From Salegentibacter agarivorans (lineage in GTDB: Bacteria > Bacteroidota > Bacteroidia > Flavobacteriales > Flavobacteriaceae): a stretch of DNA of 64,000 nucleotides. The stretch spans positions 124,001 through 188,000 of the forward strand of contig NZ_FOOH01000002.1 of the NCBI RefSeq assembly GCF_900113135.1, given 5' to 3'. The notes below the pieces were generated by a model that did no database searches, was not told the DNA's origin, and was given only the letters and a program-made list of their open reading frames with translations. The position numbers and the translations under genes were made by a program. Positions within the stretch are counted from its first letter, which is position 1. The number at the start of each line of letters is the position of its first letter. Shown in pieces: positions 8,164 through 16,968 of this stretch.

Positions 8164-8298
8164 CTATTCTTTGGCATTTCCGCTGCCTATCATATTTAGA
8201 ACAATAAGCACCAGGCCGGCGCAAACAACAAAAAACATCGCGATTAGAAAAGTGCCCAGTTCCCAATTTACTAATGCAATAGTGTCAAATAAATTCAT
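8164..8298 (-). CDS. 44-residue single-pass membrane protein at the end of the cco operon
   Basis: A 44-codon frame from ATG 8298 to TAG 8164, starting 15 bp after the TauE-like gene on the same strand and ending 38 bp before the operon terminator. The product begins MNLFDTIALVNWELGTF, continues with one strongly hydrophobic helix of about 20 residues (IAMFFVVCAGLVLIVLNMI) and ends SGNAKE. Its place, spacing, membrane helix and terminator make it a credible last gene of the cbb3 locus. I do not recognise a named family. It could be a small oxidase accessory subunit or assembly factor; that is inference from position only. Confidence 0.65.
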   Translation of the reverse strand: MNLFDTIALVNWELGTFLIAMFFVVCAGLVLIVLNMIGSGNAKE

Positions 8299-8313
8299 AA
8301 CAAGTGTTTTAGG

Positions 8314-9015
8314 TTAATGGCAGCTTTGCGCTGCAGTGATTTTCGGAGTTATTTCCATGGGGGAGAGGTATGGAATTCCGAGTCCCATTCCTCTAAGTAT
8401 AAACAGCAATCCCATTATTACCACAAAAACAGGAACCGCTTTTCTTATTTTTGATCTCAGGTTAAGGTTAATAAAGTTTCCCAAGTAGATTGCGGCAGTC
8501 ATTAAAGGCACCGTTCCCAGGCCAAAAAGTGCCATATATAAACTGCCTTCTAAAGCCGTTCCCGCAGCGATAGCTCCAAAAACCGCCATATAAACCAGTC
8601 CACAAGGGAGGAAACCGTTTAGAAAGCCAATGGTATAAAAAGTATCGGGTGATTTTTGTTTCAGCTGTTTACCCAGGTTGCTTTTTACTTTTGAAACAAT
8701 TTTGAAGATAAATTTTGAACCATTGTATTTACTGAATTTTTTATACGGAATAAGAATTACTAAAATCATTAAAACTCCCACTAAAATTGAAAGTTGCTGT
8801 TGAAGCCCAAACAATCTGAAACTTTTGCCTAGTAAGCCAAATAGAATACCAATAAGGGCATAAGAACTTATTCTTCCAAAATGATAAAGGGAAATTTGGC
8901 CAAGTTTTTTTAAATTGTTTTTATGATCTACCGGCAATAAAAATGCAATAGGACCGCACATTCCCACACAGTGGAAACTTCCTAAAAGTCCAAATATTAA
9001 TGCCGAAATCCACAT
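8314..9015 (-). CDS. TauE/SafE-like membrane protein linked to cbb3 oxidase assembly
   Basis: A 233-residue polytopic inner-membrane protein annotated in this family as sulfite exporter TauE/SafE or COG2836. The first helix carries the diagnostic H15-C-V-G-M-C20-G motif (GSFHCVGMCGP), and a second Cys-containing turn GFLNGFLPCGLVYMA follows in the middle. About six helices are visible. In cbb3 loci these proteins are thought to take part in copper handling for the oxidase; direct evidence is limited. Its ATG follows the ccoH stop codon directly (TAA-ATG), so it is translationally coupled to the operon. Confidence 0.85.
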   Translation of the reverse strand: MWISALIFGLLGSFHCVGMCGPIAFLLPVDHKNNLKKLGQISLYHFGRISSYALIGILFGLLGKSFRLFGLQQQLSILVGVLMILVILIPYKKFSKYNGSKFIFKIVSKVKSNLGKQLKQKSPDTFYTIGFLNGFLPCGLVYMAVFGAIAAGTALEGSLYMALFGLGTVPLMTAAIYLGNFINLNLRSKIRKAVPVFVVIMGLLFILRGMGLGIPYLSPMEITPKITAAQSCH

Positions 9016-9462
9016 TTAGTAAACAATTTCGTTTTTATATAAATAGGGCGTTTCTTCATATTCCCAATGAATATTGATATTCCAACGCCCCTCTACAAGG
9101 TTTTTATCTGCAATAAAAATTTGATGTGATGTTAATTCTAAAGGAATATTAAAATCTAGTTTAGCATTAGAAGGGCGATAGAAATTTAGGTTTCCTGAAA
9201 TTTTAGAAAGTTCTAAATTCTTAGGAAATTCCACGATCCATCCATCTTTTACCCTGCGATCACGAATGTTGTCTTCAAGGGAAAATGCATTATTTTCTGC
9301 ATCAATTTCTTCCTGGTAATGCAGTTCTTTTTGGTAATACTCTTCAGTTACCAAATCGTGATCAAACTTTTTATCGGTAAGCATATTTATTACTAAATAC
9401 ATAATGAAACTTATAAAAAGTGCCATTCCAATTACAATTCCTGTTCCCCAGTTTATTTTCAT
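9016..9462 (-). CDS. ccoH: FixH/CcoH family oxidase assembly protein
   Basis: A 148-residue protein with one N-terminal membrane helix (about 6-28, IVIGMALFISFIMYLVINML) and a periplasmic domain. The helix is followed by DKKFDHDLVTEEYYQKELHYQ, the FixH-typical segment that precedes a beta-sandwich, and the C-terminus carries the VEGRWNINIHWEYEE strand. CcoH assists cbb3 oxidase assembly and stability. It lies between ccoG and the TauE-like gene on the same strand. A recurrent intergenic palindrome (copy b) sits about 10-30 bp before its start, so it may also have an independent promoter or control site. Confidence 0.88.
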   Translation of the reverse strand: MKINWGTGIVIGMALFISFIMYLVINMLTDKKFDHDLVTEEYYQKELHYQEEIDAENNAFSLEDNIRDRRVKDGWIVEFPKNLELSKISGNLNFYRPSNAKLDFNIPLELTSHQIFIADKNLVEGRWNINIHWEYEETPYLYKNEIVY

Positions 9463-9471
9463 TTTTTTATA

Positions 9472-9492
9472 TTTTACTCTTAATCGAGATTT
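9472..9492 (-). repeat. Recurrent intergenic palindrome, copy b
   Basis: Minus-strand AATCTCGATTAAGAGTAAA, one base shorter in the centre than copy a (1583-1602). It lies in the 61-bp gap between ccoG and ccoH, about 10 bp before the ccoH start. Confidence 0.45.
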
Positions 9493-9523
9493 AATAATTT
9501 ATGAGTTCTTATGCGCACTTTTA

Positions 9524-10939
9524 TTAATTAAAACTGCGAGGTCCCATAAACATAGTGCTTGTTGTTTCTATTAATCTGTCACCACTATAAACCCCAATTT
9601 TCAGCTTTTCTTTTTCATCTTCTAATGCGGCCGTATGTATTTCAATAAAGAGTGTTCCTTCGGTTAACTCCTGTCCCGGCACGGTAATATTTGAAGTCTT
9701 TACCGGTTTTATTACTCCTTTGTGAGACAATAATCTAAATTCAATATCTTCAAAATCGGCTGTGGTTTTATTTACCAATTTGTAAGTAAAGACATTGCTC
9801 ACCACGTTATCGGCCTTGCGTTCGTATAACTGCCCGGGTAATCTTAAAATCCTGGCTTCAACTTCACTTCTTATAAATAACATCCCAACCAAAACTGCGG
9901 TTAAGATTCCTAATACAATGCTGTAACCTTTTAACCTGGGCGTAAACCTGAATTTTGCTTTCTTTTCAATATTTTCTTCGCTGGCGTAACGTATTAAGCC
10001 TTTTGGAAGATCTACCGCTTCCATCATACTATCGCAGGCATCTATACAAGCGGTACAGTTTATACACTCCAGCTGCGTACCGTTCCTAATATCTATTCCG
10101 GTAGGGCAAACCTGCACACATTGGAAACAGTCTATGCAATCACCTTTTCCGGTTTCTGCACGGTTTTCATTTTTCTTGAATTTTGCCCTTCCTTTTTCCT
10201 TTTCTCCGCGTTTGTGATCGTAGGCTACTACTATAGATTTATTATCTAAAAGAACGCCTTGAAGCCTACCGTAAGGACAGGCAATTACACAAACCTGTTC
10301 TCTAAACCAGGCAAATACAAAGTAAAATACCGCGGTAAAAATCAATAATGAAATAAAAGTGCTAAGGTGGTTTAGGGGACCATCTGTTACGTATTGAATT
10401 AAGCGATCACTCCCAATTAAATAAGCGAGAAAAACATTGGCTATAAGAAACGAAATAACAAAGAATAAGAACCATTTTAGAGAACGTTTTCTAATCTTTT
10501 CGGAATCCCATTTTTGCTTTTCCAGGCGCATTTGTTTTCCGCGATCACCTTCAATCCAATATTCAATTCTGCGGAAAACCATTTCCATAAAAATGGTTTG
10601 TGGGCAAAACCAACCGCAAAATATTCTACCAAAAGCTACCGTAAAGAGGATGATAAAGACCACCCCAATTACCATCATAATTACAAAAATGTGAAAATCC
10701 TGGGGCCAGAAAGGAAAACCAAAAATATTAAAACGTCTTTCCAGGATATTAAACATCATAAACTGATTGCCGTTTATCTTTACAAATGGAGCGGCAAAAA
10801 GTAAAATGAGCAATATATAACTTACATATTTTCTATATTCATAAAATTTTCCAGAAGGTTTCTTCGGAAAAACCCATAGTCTTTTTCCCTGGTCGTCTGC
10901 CGTGGCTATTTTATCCCTGAATTTTTCCTGATTTTCCAA
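9524..10939 (-). CDS. ccoG: Cytochrome oxidase accessory protein CcoG (FixG/RdxA)
   Basis: A 471-residue membrane iron-sulfur protein that reduces copper during cbb3 oxidase assembly (CcoG family). It shows an N-terminal cytoplasmic strand (FPKKPSGKFYEYRKYVSY), several membrane helices with GRIFCGWFCPQTIFMEMVFRR, and two [4Fe-4S] ferredoxin motifs (CIDCFQCVQVCP and CINCTACIDACD, about 270-310). A last helix and a C-terminal immunoglobulin-like domain follow. The frame has no ATG at the family-typical N-terminus. The first usable codon is a TTG at 10939-10937 that gives ENQEKFRDKIA, matching relatives, so a TTG start is likely. It begins 18 bp after ccoP. Confidence 0.93.
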   Translation of the reverse strand: MENQEKFRDKIATADDQGKRLWVFPKKPSGKFYEYRKYVSYILLILLFAAPFVKINGNQFMMFNILERRFNIFGFPFWPQDFHIFVIMMVIGVVFIILFTVAFGRIFCGWFCPQTIFMEMVFRRIEYWIEGDRGKQMRLEKQKWDSEKIRKRSLKWFLFFVISFLIANVFLAYLIGSDRLIQYVTDGPLNHLSTFISLLIFTAVFYFVFAWFREQVCVIACPYGRLQGVLLDNKSIVVAYDHKRGEKEKGRAKFKKNENRAETGKGDCIDCFQCVQVCPTGIDIRNGTQLECINCTACIDACDSMMEAVDLPKGLIRYASEENIEKKAKFRFTPRLKGYSIVLGILTAVLVGMLFIRSEVEARILRLPGQLYERKADNVVSNVFTYKLVNKTTADFEDIEFRLLSHKGVIKPVKTSNITVPGQELTEGTLFIEIHTAALEDEKEKLKIGVYSGDRLIETTSTMFMGPRSFN

Positions 10940-10957
10940 AATCTGTTCTTCTAAAAT

Positions 10958-11839
10958 TTATTCTGAATCTGCTTCCCAAATGTCTCCTTCCGGTGCTTTA
11001 GCATCTGGAGGATTGGTTCCCTGCAGACTTAAAACATAGCTGGATACCTGGGCTATTTCCTGTGCATTCAACTCAGATTTCCAGGCCACCATTCCTTTTC
11101 CGTCACGGCCACCTTCAGAAACTGTTTGAAAAACATTGCTAATTCCGCCTCCAAGAATCCAATGATCATCGGTAAGGTTAGGACCAATAGCGCCACCACC
11201 ATCCGCGCGGTGACAAGCCATACAACTTGCCATATAAATGGTTTCTCCCGCTTCTAAATCGGCAGCATCAGTTAGCAATTCTACTGAAGAAGCATCTATA
11301 AGATCTGGATTAGCAGCTTTATAAGCTTCAATTTCTTCTTCGGCTTCGGCAACGGCAGCCAGGTATTCTTCAGTTTGATTTTCCCCATCAAAAATGTGGT
11401 AGTAAGCCATATACACAAAGGCAAATACAATGCTTACGTAAAACCCATAAAGCCACCAGGCGGGAAGATCGTTGTCCAGTTCTTTAATCCCATCGTAATT
11501 GTGATCTAAAAGAATTTCTTCTTCTTTTTCCAGAGGTTTCTGGTTCAGCATTTTCTTATAGAACTTTTTTAAGCCTATAAACTGCTTGTCGGAATTTTCA
11601 ATTTTTAACCTGGTATAATGTTGCTGGGCTTCAGAATTAAGACTTTTAAAAACCATATTTTCTAAAGCAGCTATAGAAATTTCTATGGCTACAGCAATTA
11701 CCAGTACTACACCTAAAACCCACCAAATAATCGGGTATTCTTCAATTGCCCAACCACTTTCGGTCTCAACGGTTAATTCTATTAATACGAGGGCAAGAAT
11801 TAAAAACCCCAGAATTCTTAAATATCCTATCGTTTTCAT
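10958..11839 (-). CDS. ccoP: cbb3-type cytochrome c oxidase subunit III (CcoP), one haem
   Basis: A 293-residue membrane-anchored cytochrome c. The order is two N-terminal helices (about 7-60), a cytoplasmic linker (FIGLKKFYKKMLN), a third helix with the CcoP hallmark DNDLPAWWLYGFY, and one periplasmic cytochrome c domain with C206-M-A-C-H210 and downstream Met ligand candidate in GKGMVAWKSEL. Proteobacterial CcoP has two haem sites; only one CxxCH is present here, as is usual in Bacteroidota. It passes electrons to the catalytic subunit. Its start overlaps the ccoQ stop by four bases, indicating coupled translation. Confidence 0.95.
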   Translation of the reverse strand: MKTIGYLRILGFLILALVLIELTVETESGWAIEEYPIIWWVLGVVLVIAVAIEISIAALENMVFKSLNSEAQQHYTRLKIENSDKQFIGLKKFYKKMLNQKPLEKEEEILLDHNYDGIKELDNDLPAWWLYGFYVSIVFAFVYMAYYHIFDGENQTEEYLAAVAEAEEEIEAYKAANPDLIDASSVELLTDAADLEAGETIYMASCMACHRADGGGAIGPNLTDDHWILGGGISNVFQTVSEGGRDGKGMVAWKSELNAQEIAQVSSYVLSLQGTNPPDAKAPEGDIWEADSE

Positions 11840-12024
11840 AATTCCTGGTTTTCGGTATTAATATCTAAGGGTAATTTGCTTACCTCTTCTATGTCTTTCT
11901 TTTTTGCGGTAATTACCCATAAGAATAGCACTACAAAAAAGATGAAGAAAATGAGCAGGGAAATTAGCGGGTAGATCATAACCCCGTCTATACTTTCCAT
12001 ATGGCCTTTTACAAATTTAAACAT
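11836..12024 (-). CDS. ccoQ: cbb3-type oxidase small subunit CcoQ
   Basis: A 62-residue protein with one membrane helix (YPLISLLIFFIFFVVLFLWVI, about 18-38) followed by a basic-then-acidic tail, as in CcoQ, the small subunit that stabilises the oxidase. It sits exactly between ccoNO (2-bp gap) and ccoP (4-bp overlap), the canonical position. Identification rests on size, topology and position. Confidence 0.88.
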   Translation of the reverse strand: MFKFVKGHMESIDGVMIYPLISLLIFFIFFVVLFLWVITAKKKDIEEVSKLPLDINTENQEL

Positions 12025-12026
12025 GC

Positions 12027-14228
12027 TTAGTTGGTTTTAGTGGTTGATACTTCTGCATCTTTCGCATTAATGTCAGTTCCGAGTCGCTGTAAATAAGCAA
12101 TTAGCGCTACAATTTCGCGGTTTCGCATTTCTACGAATTCGGTACCGTTTTGTTCTGCAAATTCTTTTTCAGCTTCATAAGTTTTTACAAAATCGGGATC
12201 TGCGTATAGATTTTTCTCAATTTGAGTTCCCTGTTCTGCCATCCATTGCTGGGCGTTTTCTATTTCTTCTAAAGTATATGGTACACCAAGCTTGCTAAGA
12301 GCTCTCATTTTAGCTTCGGTATCACTTTTATCAAGCTCGTCTGTAATTATCCATTTATAAGAAGGCATAATAGAACCTGAAGAGGTGCTCTGCGGATCGT
12401 ACATATGGTTAAGGTGCCAGTTATCGGAATATTTACCGCCTACCCGCATAAGATCGGGGCCGGTACGTTTACTTCCCCATAAGAATGGATAATCGTAAGC
12501 ATATTCTCCGGCTTTGGAGTATTCACCATAGCGTTCTACTTCACTTCTAAATGGCCTAATCATTTGCGAGTGACAACCCACACAACCTTCCCGGATGTAA
12601 ATATCCCGGCCTTCAAGTTCTAAAGGAGTATAAGGTTTCACACTGGAAATTACCGGTACATATTCGTCTACCATTAAGGAGGGGACAATTTGTACCGCGC
12701 CACCAATTAAAATCGCTATAGTTGCGAAAATGGTAAGTTTTACGGGTCTTCTTTCTAACCAGGAGTGATATGCTTCACCTTTGGTTCTTTTTCGTGTTAC
12801 TTTTTGCAAAGGAGCAGCTTCAGCTAATTCGTCTTCAACAGCACTTCCCTGTCTAACAGTTTGTACAATATTATAAAGTAAAATAAATGCACCAACTATG
12901 TATAAACTACCACCAATAGCACGCATCCAGTACATTGGCATAATAGAAGTAACTGTTTCCAGGAAATTTCCGTAAGTAAGGGTTCCATCAGGATTAAATT
13001 GTTTCCACATAGATGCCTGTACAAATCCGGCAACGTACATAGGTAAAGTGTAAATAATAATACCTAACGTACCAATCCAGAAGTGGGCATTGGCCAATTT
13101 AATAGAGTAGAGTTTTGTTTTGAATAATCTTGGTACTAACCAGTAAACCATACCAAAAGTTAAGAAACCGTTCCAGGCTAAAGCCCCAACGTGCACGTGA
13201 GCAATAATCCAGTCGCTAAAATGCGCGATAGCATTTACGTTTTTAAGCGAAAGCATTGGGCCTTCAAAAGTTGCCATCCCGTAGCCGGTAATAGCTACTA
13301 CAAAGAATTTAAGAACAGGATCTGTACGTACTTTATCCCAGGCTCCACGTAGGGTTAAGAGTCCGTTAATCATACCTCCCCAGGATGGGAATAATAACAT
13401 AACAGAAAATGCCACACCAAGATTTTGTGCCCAGTCTGGTAAAGTTGAATATAATAAGTGGTGTGGTCCCGCCCAGATATAAATAAAGATCAGGGACCAA
13501 AAGTGAATAATAGAAAGTCTATACGAATAAACCGGCCTGTTTGCCGCTTTTGGAACAAAATAATACATTAAACCCAGGAAAGGTGTTGTAAGGAAAAATG
13601 CCACCGCATTATGCCCATACCACCACTGTACTAAAGCATCCTGAACTCCCGAATAAATCGAATAACTTTTAAATGCAGAAACAGGAATTTCAATATTGTT
13701 TACAATATGAAGCACGGCTACGGTTACAAAAGTTGCGAGGTAAAACCAAATAGCAACATATAGGTGACGCTGCCTTCTCTTTATCATAGTACCAATAAGA
13801 TTGGCACCAAAAGCAACCCACACCAAAGCAATTGCAATATCTATAGGCCATTCCAGTTCGGCATATTCTTTAGAACTGGTAAAACCCATTGGCAGGGTAA
13901 TGGCGGCTGCTACAATAATAGCCTGCCAACCCCAAAAGTTGAAATTACTTAAGAAATCACTCCACATTCGGGCCTTGAGCAAGCGCTGGGTAGAGTAGTA
14001 AACCCCTGCGAAAATGGCGTTCCCAACAAAAGCAAAAATTACCGCGTTAGTATGTAATGGTCTTAAACGGCCAAAACTTAACCATGAAATTCCGTCGGTA
14101 AGATCGGGAAATATAAACATAAAGGCGAGCAGTAGCCCAACACTCATACCTACTATACCCCAGAACAGGGTAGCCATAGTAAACTTTTTTACGATCTTAT
14201 TATCGTAATGAAACTGTTCTACTTCCAT
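12027..14228 (-). CDS. ccoNO: cbb3-type oxidase subunits I and II fused (CcoNO)
   Basis: A 733-residue fusion of the catalytic haem-copper subunit (CcoN, about 1-480) and the membrane-anchored monohaem cytochrome c subunit (CcoO, about 505-720). CcoN features include SFGRLRPLHTNAVIFAF (low-spin haem His), WWYGHNAVAFFLTTPFLG with GPHHLLY (copper site His residues) and the HFSDWIIAHVHVGAL helix. CcoO features include the hallmark G-C549-V-G-C-H553-S-Q-M-I-R-P haem motif and PSYKWI. It reduces oxygen with high affinity in the inner membrane. In most Proteobacteria these are two genes; the fusion is known in Bacteroidota. Two-base gaps to ccoS and ccoQ support one transcript. Confidence 0.96.
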   Translation of the reverse strand: MEVEQFHYDNKIVKKFTMATLFWGIVGMSVGLLLAFMFIFPDLTDGISWLSFGRLRPLHTNAVIFAFVGNAIFAGVYYSTQRLLKARMWSDFLSNFNFWGWQAIIVAAAITLPMGFTSSKEYAELEWPIDIAIALVWVAFGANLIGTMIKRRQRHLYVAIWFYLATFVTVAVLHIVNNIEIPVSAFKSYSIYSGVQDALVQWWYGHNAVAFFLTTPFLGLMYYFVPKAANRPVYSYRLSIIHFWSLIFIYIWAGPHHLLYSTLPDWAQNLGVAFSVMLLFPSWGGMINGLLTLRGAWDKVRTDPVLKFFVVAITGYGMATFEGPMLSLKNVNAIAHFSDWIIAHVHVGALAWNGFLTFGMVYWLVPRLFKTKLYSIKLANAHFWIGTLGIIIYTLPMYVAGFVQASMWKQFNPDGTLTYGNFLETVTSIMPMYWMRAIGGSLYIVGAFILLYNIVQTVRQGSAVEDELAEAAPLQKVTRKRTKGEAYHSWLERRPVKLTIFATIAILIGGAVQIVPSLMVDEYVPVISSVKPYTPLELEGRDIYIREGCVGCHSQMIRPFRSEVERYGEYSKAGEYAYDYPFLWGSKRTGPDLMRVGGKYSDNWHLNHMYDPQSTSSGSIMPSYKWIITDELDKSDTEAKMRALSKLGVPYTLEEIENAQQWMAEQGTQIEKNLYADPDFVKTYEAEKEFAEQNGTEFVEMRNREIVALIAYLQRLGTDINAKDAEVSTTKTN

Positions 14229-14230
14229 AG

Positions 14231-14425
14231 TTAATTAGATTTCTTGTTTTTGGTGGAATTGGATTTATCAGATTTTTCTTTAACTAATTCATCATCAAAA
14301 AGCATCCTTACCGATGGTGTATAGACATCGTCATACTGTCCCTTTTTTACTGAAAAAATAAAGGCAACAAAGAAAATAAGGGCTACTAAAACACTTAATG
14401 CAAGTAAGAGGTAAATGATGTTCAT
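14231..14425 (-). CDS. ccoS: cbb3-type oxidase assembly protein CcoS
   Basis: A 64-residue protein with one N-terminal helix (IIYLLLALSVLVALIFFVAFIF) followed by the CcoS-typical SVKKGQYDDVYTPSVRMLFDD segment and a basic Ser/Lys tail. CcoS is needed for haem and copper insertion into the cbb3 catalytic subunit. It lies between ccoI (60-bp gap) and ccoNO (2-bp gap). Confidence 0.92.
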   Translation of the reverse strand: MNIIYLLLALSVLVALIFFVAFIFSVKKGQYDDVYTPSVRMLFDDELVKEKSDKSNSTKNKKSN

Positions 14426-14485
14426 TTAGAATGAATTATTTTCAGCAAACTTAAAGCGGTGTTAAAATTTAAAATATGATTGAAA

Positions 14486-16891
14486 TCAGGTTTTCGTTAA
14501 TACAGGTTTTAATTTTTTCCCGGCAAGGTTTGTGGCCAGGCTTGTAAATGCCACGATACTAATAGAACTTAGCGGCATTAAAATAGCGGCAATTACGGGC
14601 ATTAAGTTACCGGTTACGGCGAAGGCAAGGCCTACTACGTTATAACAAAGACTTAGTACAAAACTCCATTTGATAATTTTTATACCCTTTTCTGAAAGTT
14701 TAAAATATTCACTCAATCTGGTAAGATTTGAAGCTTCCAGGATTCCATCACAAGCAGGGGAGAATACATTAATATTTTCTGAAACTGCAATCCCAACATT
14801 ACTTTGGGCAAGTGCACCTGCATCGTTAAGTCCGTCGCCAATCATCATCACCGATTTCCCTTCTTCCTGAAGCTTTTTAATGAAATTTAGCTTATCGTCA
14901 GGTTTTTGATTGAAGTAAAACTTAGTATTTAAGGGAAGCATATTTTCAAGTTTTTCCTTTTCACCATCATTATCACCGGAAAGGATAAAGAGTTGCTTGT
15001 TTTCTCCTAACTCCTTAAATAAATGGGCAAGGCCTTCCCGGTAAGAATTCTTAAAAATGTAGCAACCTTTATATTCTTCATTACTACTTATATGAACCGC
15101 TGTTTTATTGAGTTCTTTAGTTTCAGTTTCGCTTTCTTTTACAAAAGAAGAGGAACCAATTTTCATTTTACTACCCTTACTGCCAGAGCTAATTCCTTTT
15201 CCGGTATGTTCATTAAATTCATCTAAACTTAGAATATTATTTTTATCAAGGATCTGATAAAGTTGCCTGCTTAGCGGGTGCCCAGATGCTCTTAAACTGC
15301 TGCTAAGCAATTGTTCTTCTTCAGCATTAAGTTTTAAACCTTCATAGAATACCTCGGTTTTTTTATTGGAAGTTATAGTGCCGGTTTTATCAAAAACAAG
15401 ACAATCTATTTTTGCAATTTGTTCTATTACCCCCGCTTTTTTTAAGTAGAATTTATTTCTTCCGTAGATGCGCAACAGATTACCAAGTGTAAACGGAGTT
15501 GCTAAAGCAATAGCGCAGGGACACGCGATTATTAGAACCGCGGTAAATACATTTAATGCTATTGAAGGATCGTAAATTAGCCAGAAAAGGGTTGATAGAA
15601 ATGCTATACTTAAAACCCCAGCGGTAAATCGCTTGCTTATTTGATTGATTAAACTTTGAAACTGGCCTTTTCTGTCTTTTTTGAAGACTTCATTGCTCCA
15701 AAGTTTGGTGAGGTAACTCTGGTCTATGGCTTTTATAGCTTTAATCTCCAGTATTCCGCCTTGTTGGCGGCCACCGGCATAAAGCGTTTCACCAGACTCT
15801 TTCCTAACGGCTTCGGCCTCACCGGTTACAAAACTGTAATCTATATTCGCGCGGCCTTTCATTAAAACCGAATCTATAGGAATTAATTCGCCGTTTCTTA
15901 TTAAAATTCGATCGCCGGGTTTTATATTATAAACCTGAACCTGTTCTTCTGTAATTTCTTTTGAAGCATTGATTTTTAATCGCGTTACCGCCATTGGGAA
16001 ATAAGATTTATAATCCCGCTCAAATGATAAATAGGAATAGGTTTTTTGCTGAAAGAATTTACCCAGAAGTAAAAAGAAAACAAGTCCGGTTAGGCTATCA
16101 AAAAAGCCGGTGCCAAGATCGAGGATAATTTCTGTGGTACTTCTAATAAAAAGTACTGCAATTCCCAGGGCAATGGGAACATCTATATTTAGGATCTTTG
16201 CCCGCAAACCTTTGTAAGCTGAAATAAAATAATCTGCACCAGAGTAAAAAACCACCGGTAGAGAAAAAGCAAACATCAACCATCTAAATAAATGCTTGAA
16301 TTGCTCCAGCCAGAATTCTTTAACTTCAAAATACTCGGGAAAAGAGAGAAACATCACATTTCCAAAAGCAAAACCAGCAACGCCCAATTTATAGATTAAG
16401 CTTCGGTCTACACGATGATCTTTTTCATCGTAATCTTTAAGAGAAATATAGGGTTCGTAACCAATTCTACTAAGAAGATATACGAGCTCTTTTAAACTAA
16501 TTTTTTCTGAAGAAAAACTTATTCGTACAGTTTTCTTTGGAAAATCTACCTGTGCCGATTTCACACCTTTGTGTAATTTCCCTAAATTTTCCAGCACCCA
16601 AATACAAGAGCTACAGTGCATAGAAGGAATAAGAAAATTAACTATTTGGGTATTGTTCTCATTAAATTCCAGCAGTTTTTCGGTTATTTCCTCGTTATCA
16701 AGAAAATCGAATTTTCCTTCTGAAGCTCCGGGAGAAATTCCAGGTTTTTCCTGGATATCATAATAATAAGTAAGGTCACTTTCGTTCAGGATCTCAAAAA
16801 CTGTTTTACAACCGGTGCAACAGAAATCTTTTTCCTGAAAAACAATGTGATCTTCCTTACATTCTTCACCGCAGTGAAAACAGCTGTTCAT
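14486..16891 (-). CDS. ccoI: Copper-translocating P1B-type ATPase CcoI (FixI-like)
   Basis: An 801-residue heavy-metal ATPase for copper delivery to the oxidase. It has an N-terminal metal-binding segment CFHCGEEC with CCTGC, a heavy-metal-associated domain with MHCSSC, eight expected membrane helices, the ion-channel motif C457-P-C459, the phosphorylation site D501-KTGT and the hinge GDGLNDAGAL. The double-cysteine N-terminus is characteristic of CcoI rather than CopA. A longer frame opens at a TTG at 16912, but the ATG at 16891 starts exactly at the conserved MNSCFHCG and is preferred. It is the first gene of the cbb3 operon. Confidence 0.94.
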   Translation of the reverse strand: MNSCFHCGEECKEDHIVFQEKDFCCTGCKTVFEILNESDLTYYYDIQEKPGISPGASEGKFDFLDNEEITEKLLEFNENNTQIVNFLIPSMHCSSCIWVLENLGKLHKGVKSAQVDFPKKTVRISFSSEKISLKELVYLLSRIGYEPYISLKDYDEKDHRVDRSLIYKLGVAGFAFGNVMFLSFPEYFEVKEFWLEQFKHLFRWLMFAFSLPVVFYSGADYFISAYKGLRAKILNIDVPIALGIAVLFIRSTTEIILDLGTGFFDSLTGLVFFLLLGKFFQQKTYSYLSFERDYKSYFPMAVTRLKINASKEITEEQVQVYNIKPGDRILIRNGELIPIDSVLMKGRANIDYSFVTGEAEAVRKESGETLYAGGRQQGGILEIKAIKAIDQSYLTKLWSNEVFKKDRKGQFQSLINQISKRFTAGVLSIAFLSTLFWLIYDPSIALNVFTAVLIIACPCAIALATPFTLGNLLRIYGRNKFYLKKAGVIEQIAKIDCLVFDKTGTITSNKKTEVFYEGLKLNAEEEQLLSSSLRASGHPLSRQLYQILDKNNILSLDEFNEHTGKGISSGSKGSKMKIGSSSFVKESETETKELNKTAVHISSNEEYKGCYIFKNSYREGLAHLFKELGENKQLFILSGDNDGEKEKLENMLPLNTKFYFNQKPDDKLNFIKKLQEEGKSVMMIGDGLNDAGALAQSNVGIAVSENINVFSPACDGILEASNLTRLSEYFKLSEKGIKIIKWSFVLSLCYNVVGLAFAVTGNLMPVIAAILMPLSSISIVAFTSLATNLAGKKLKPVLTKT

Positions 16892-16968
16892 TCTTAAATA
16901 TTTTAGCCGCAAATTTTTAGAAAATTTGAATCAGATAATATGATGGTAATCAGCTTTAAGATTAATAA

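Noticed and set aside
8069-8266. A 65-codon minus-strand frame overlapping the hemN terminator
   Set aside because: It runs through the terminator hairpin and is in a different frame from the better-supported 44-residue membrane gene at 8164-8298.
13764-14208. Several antisense frames within ccoNO
   Set aside because: They are shadows of a strongly conserved coding sequence on the other strand.
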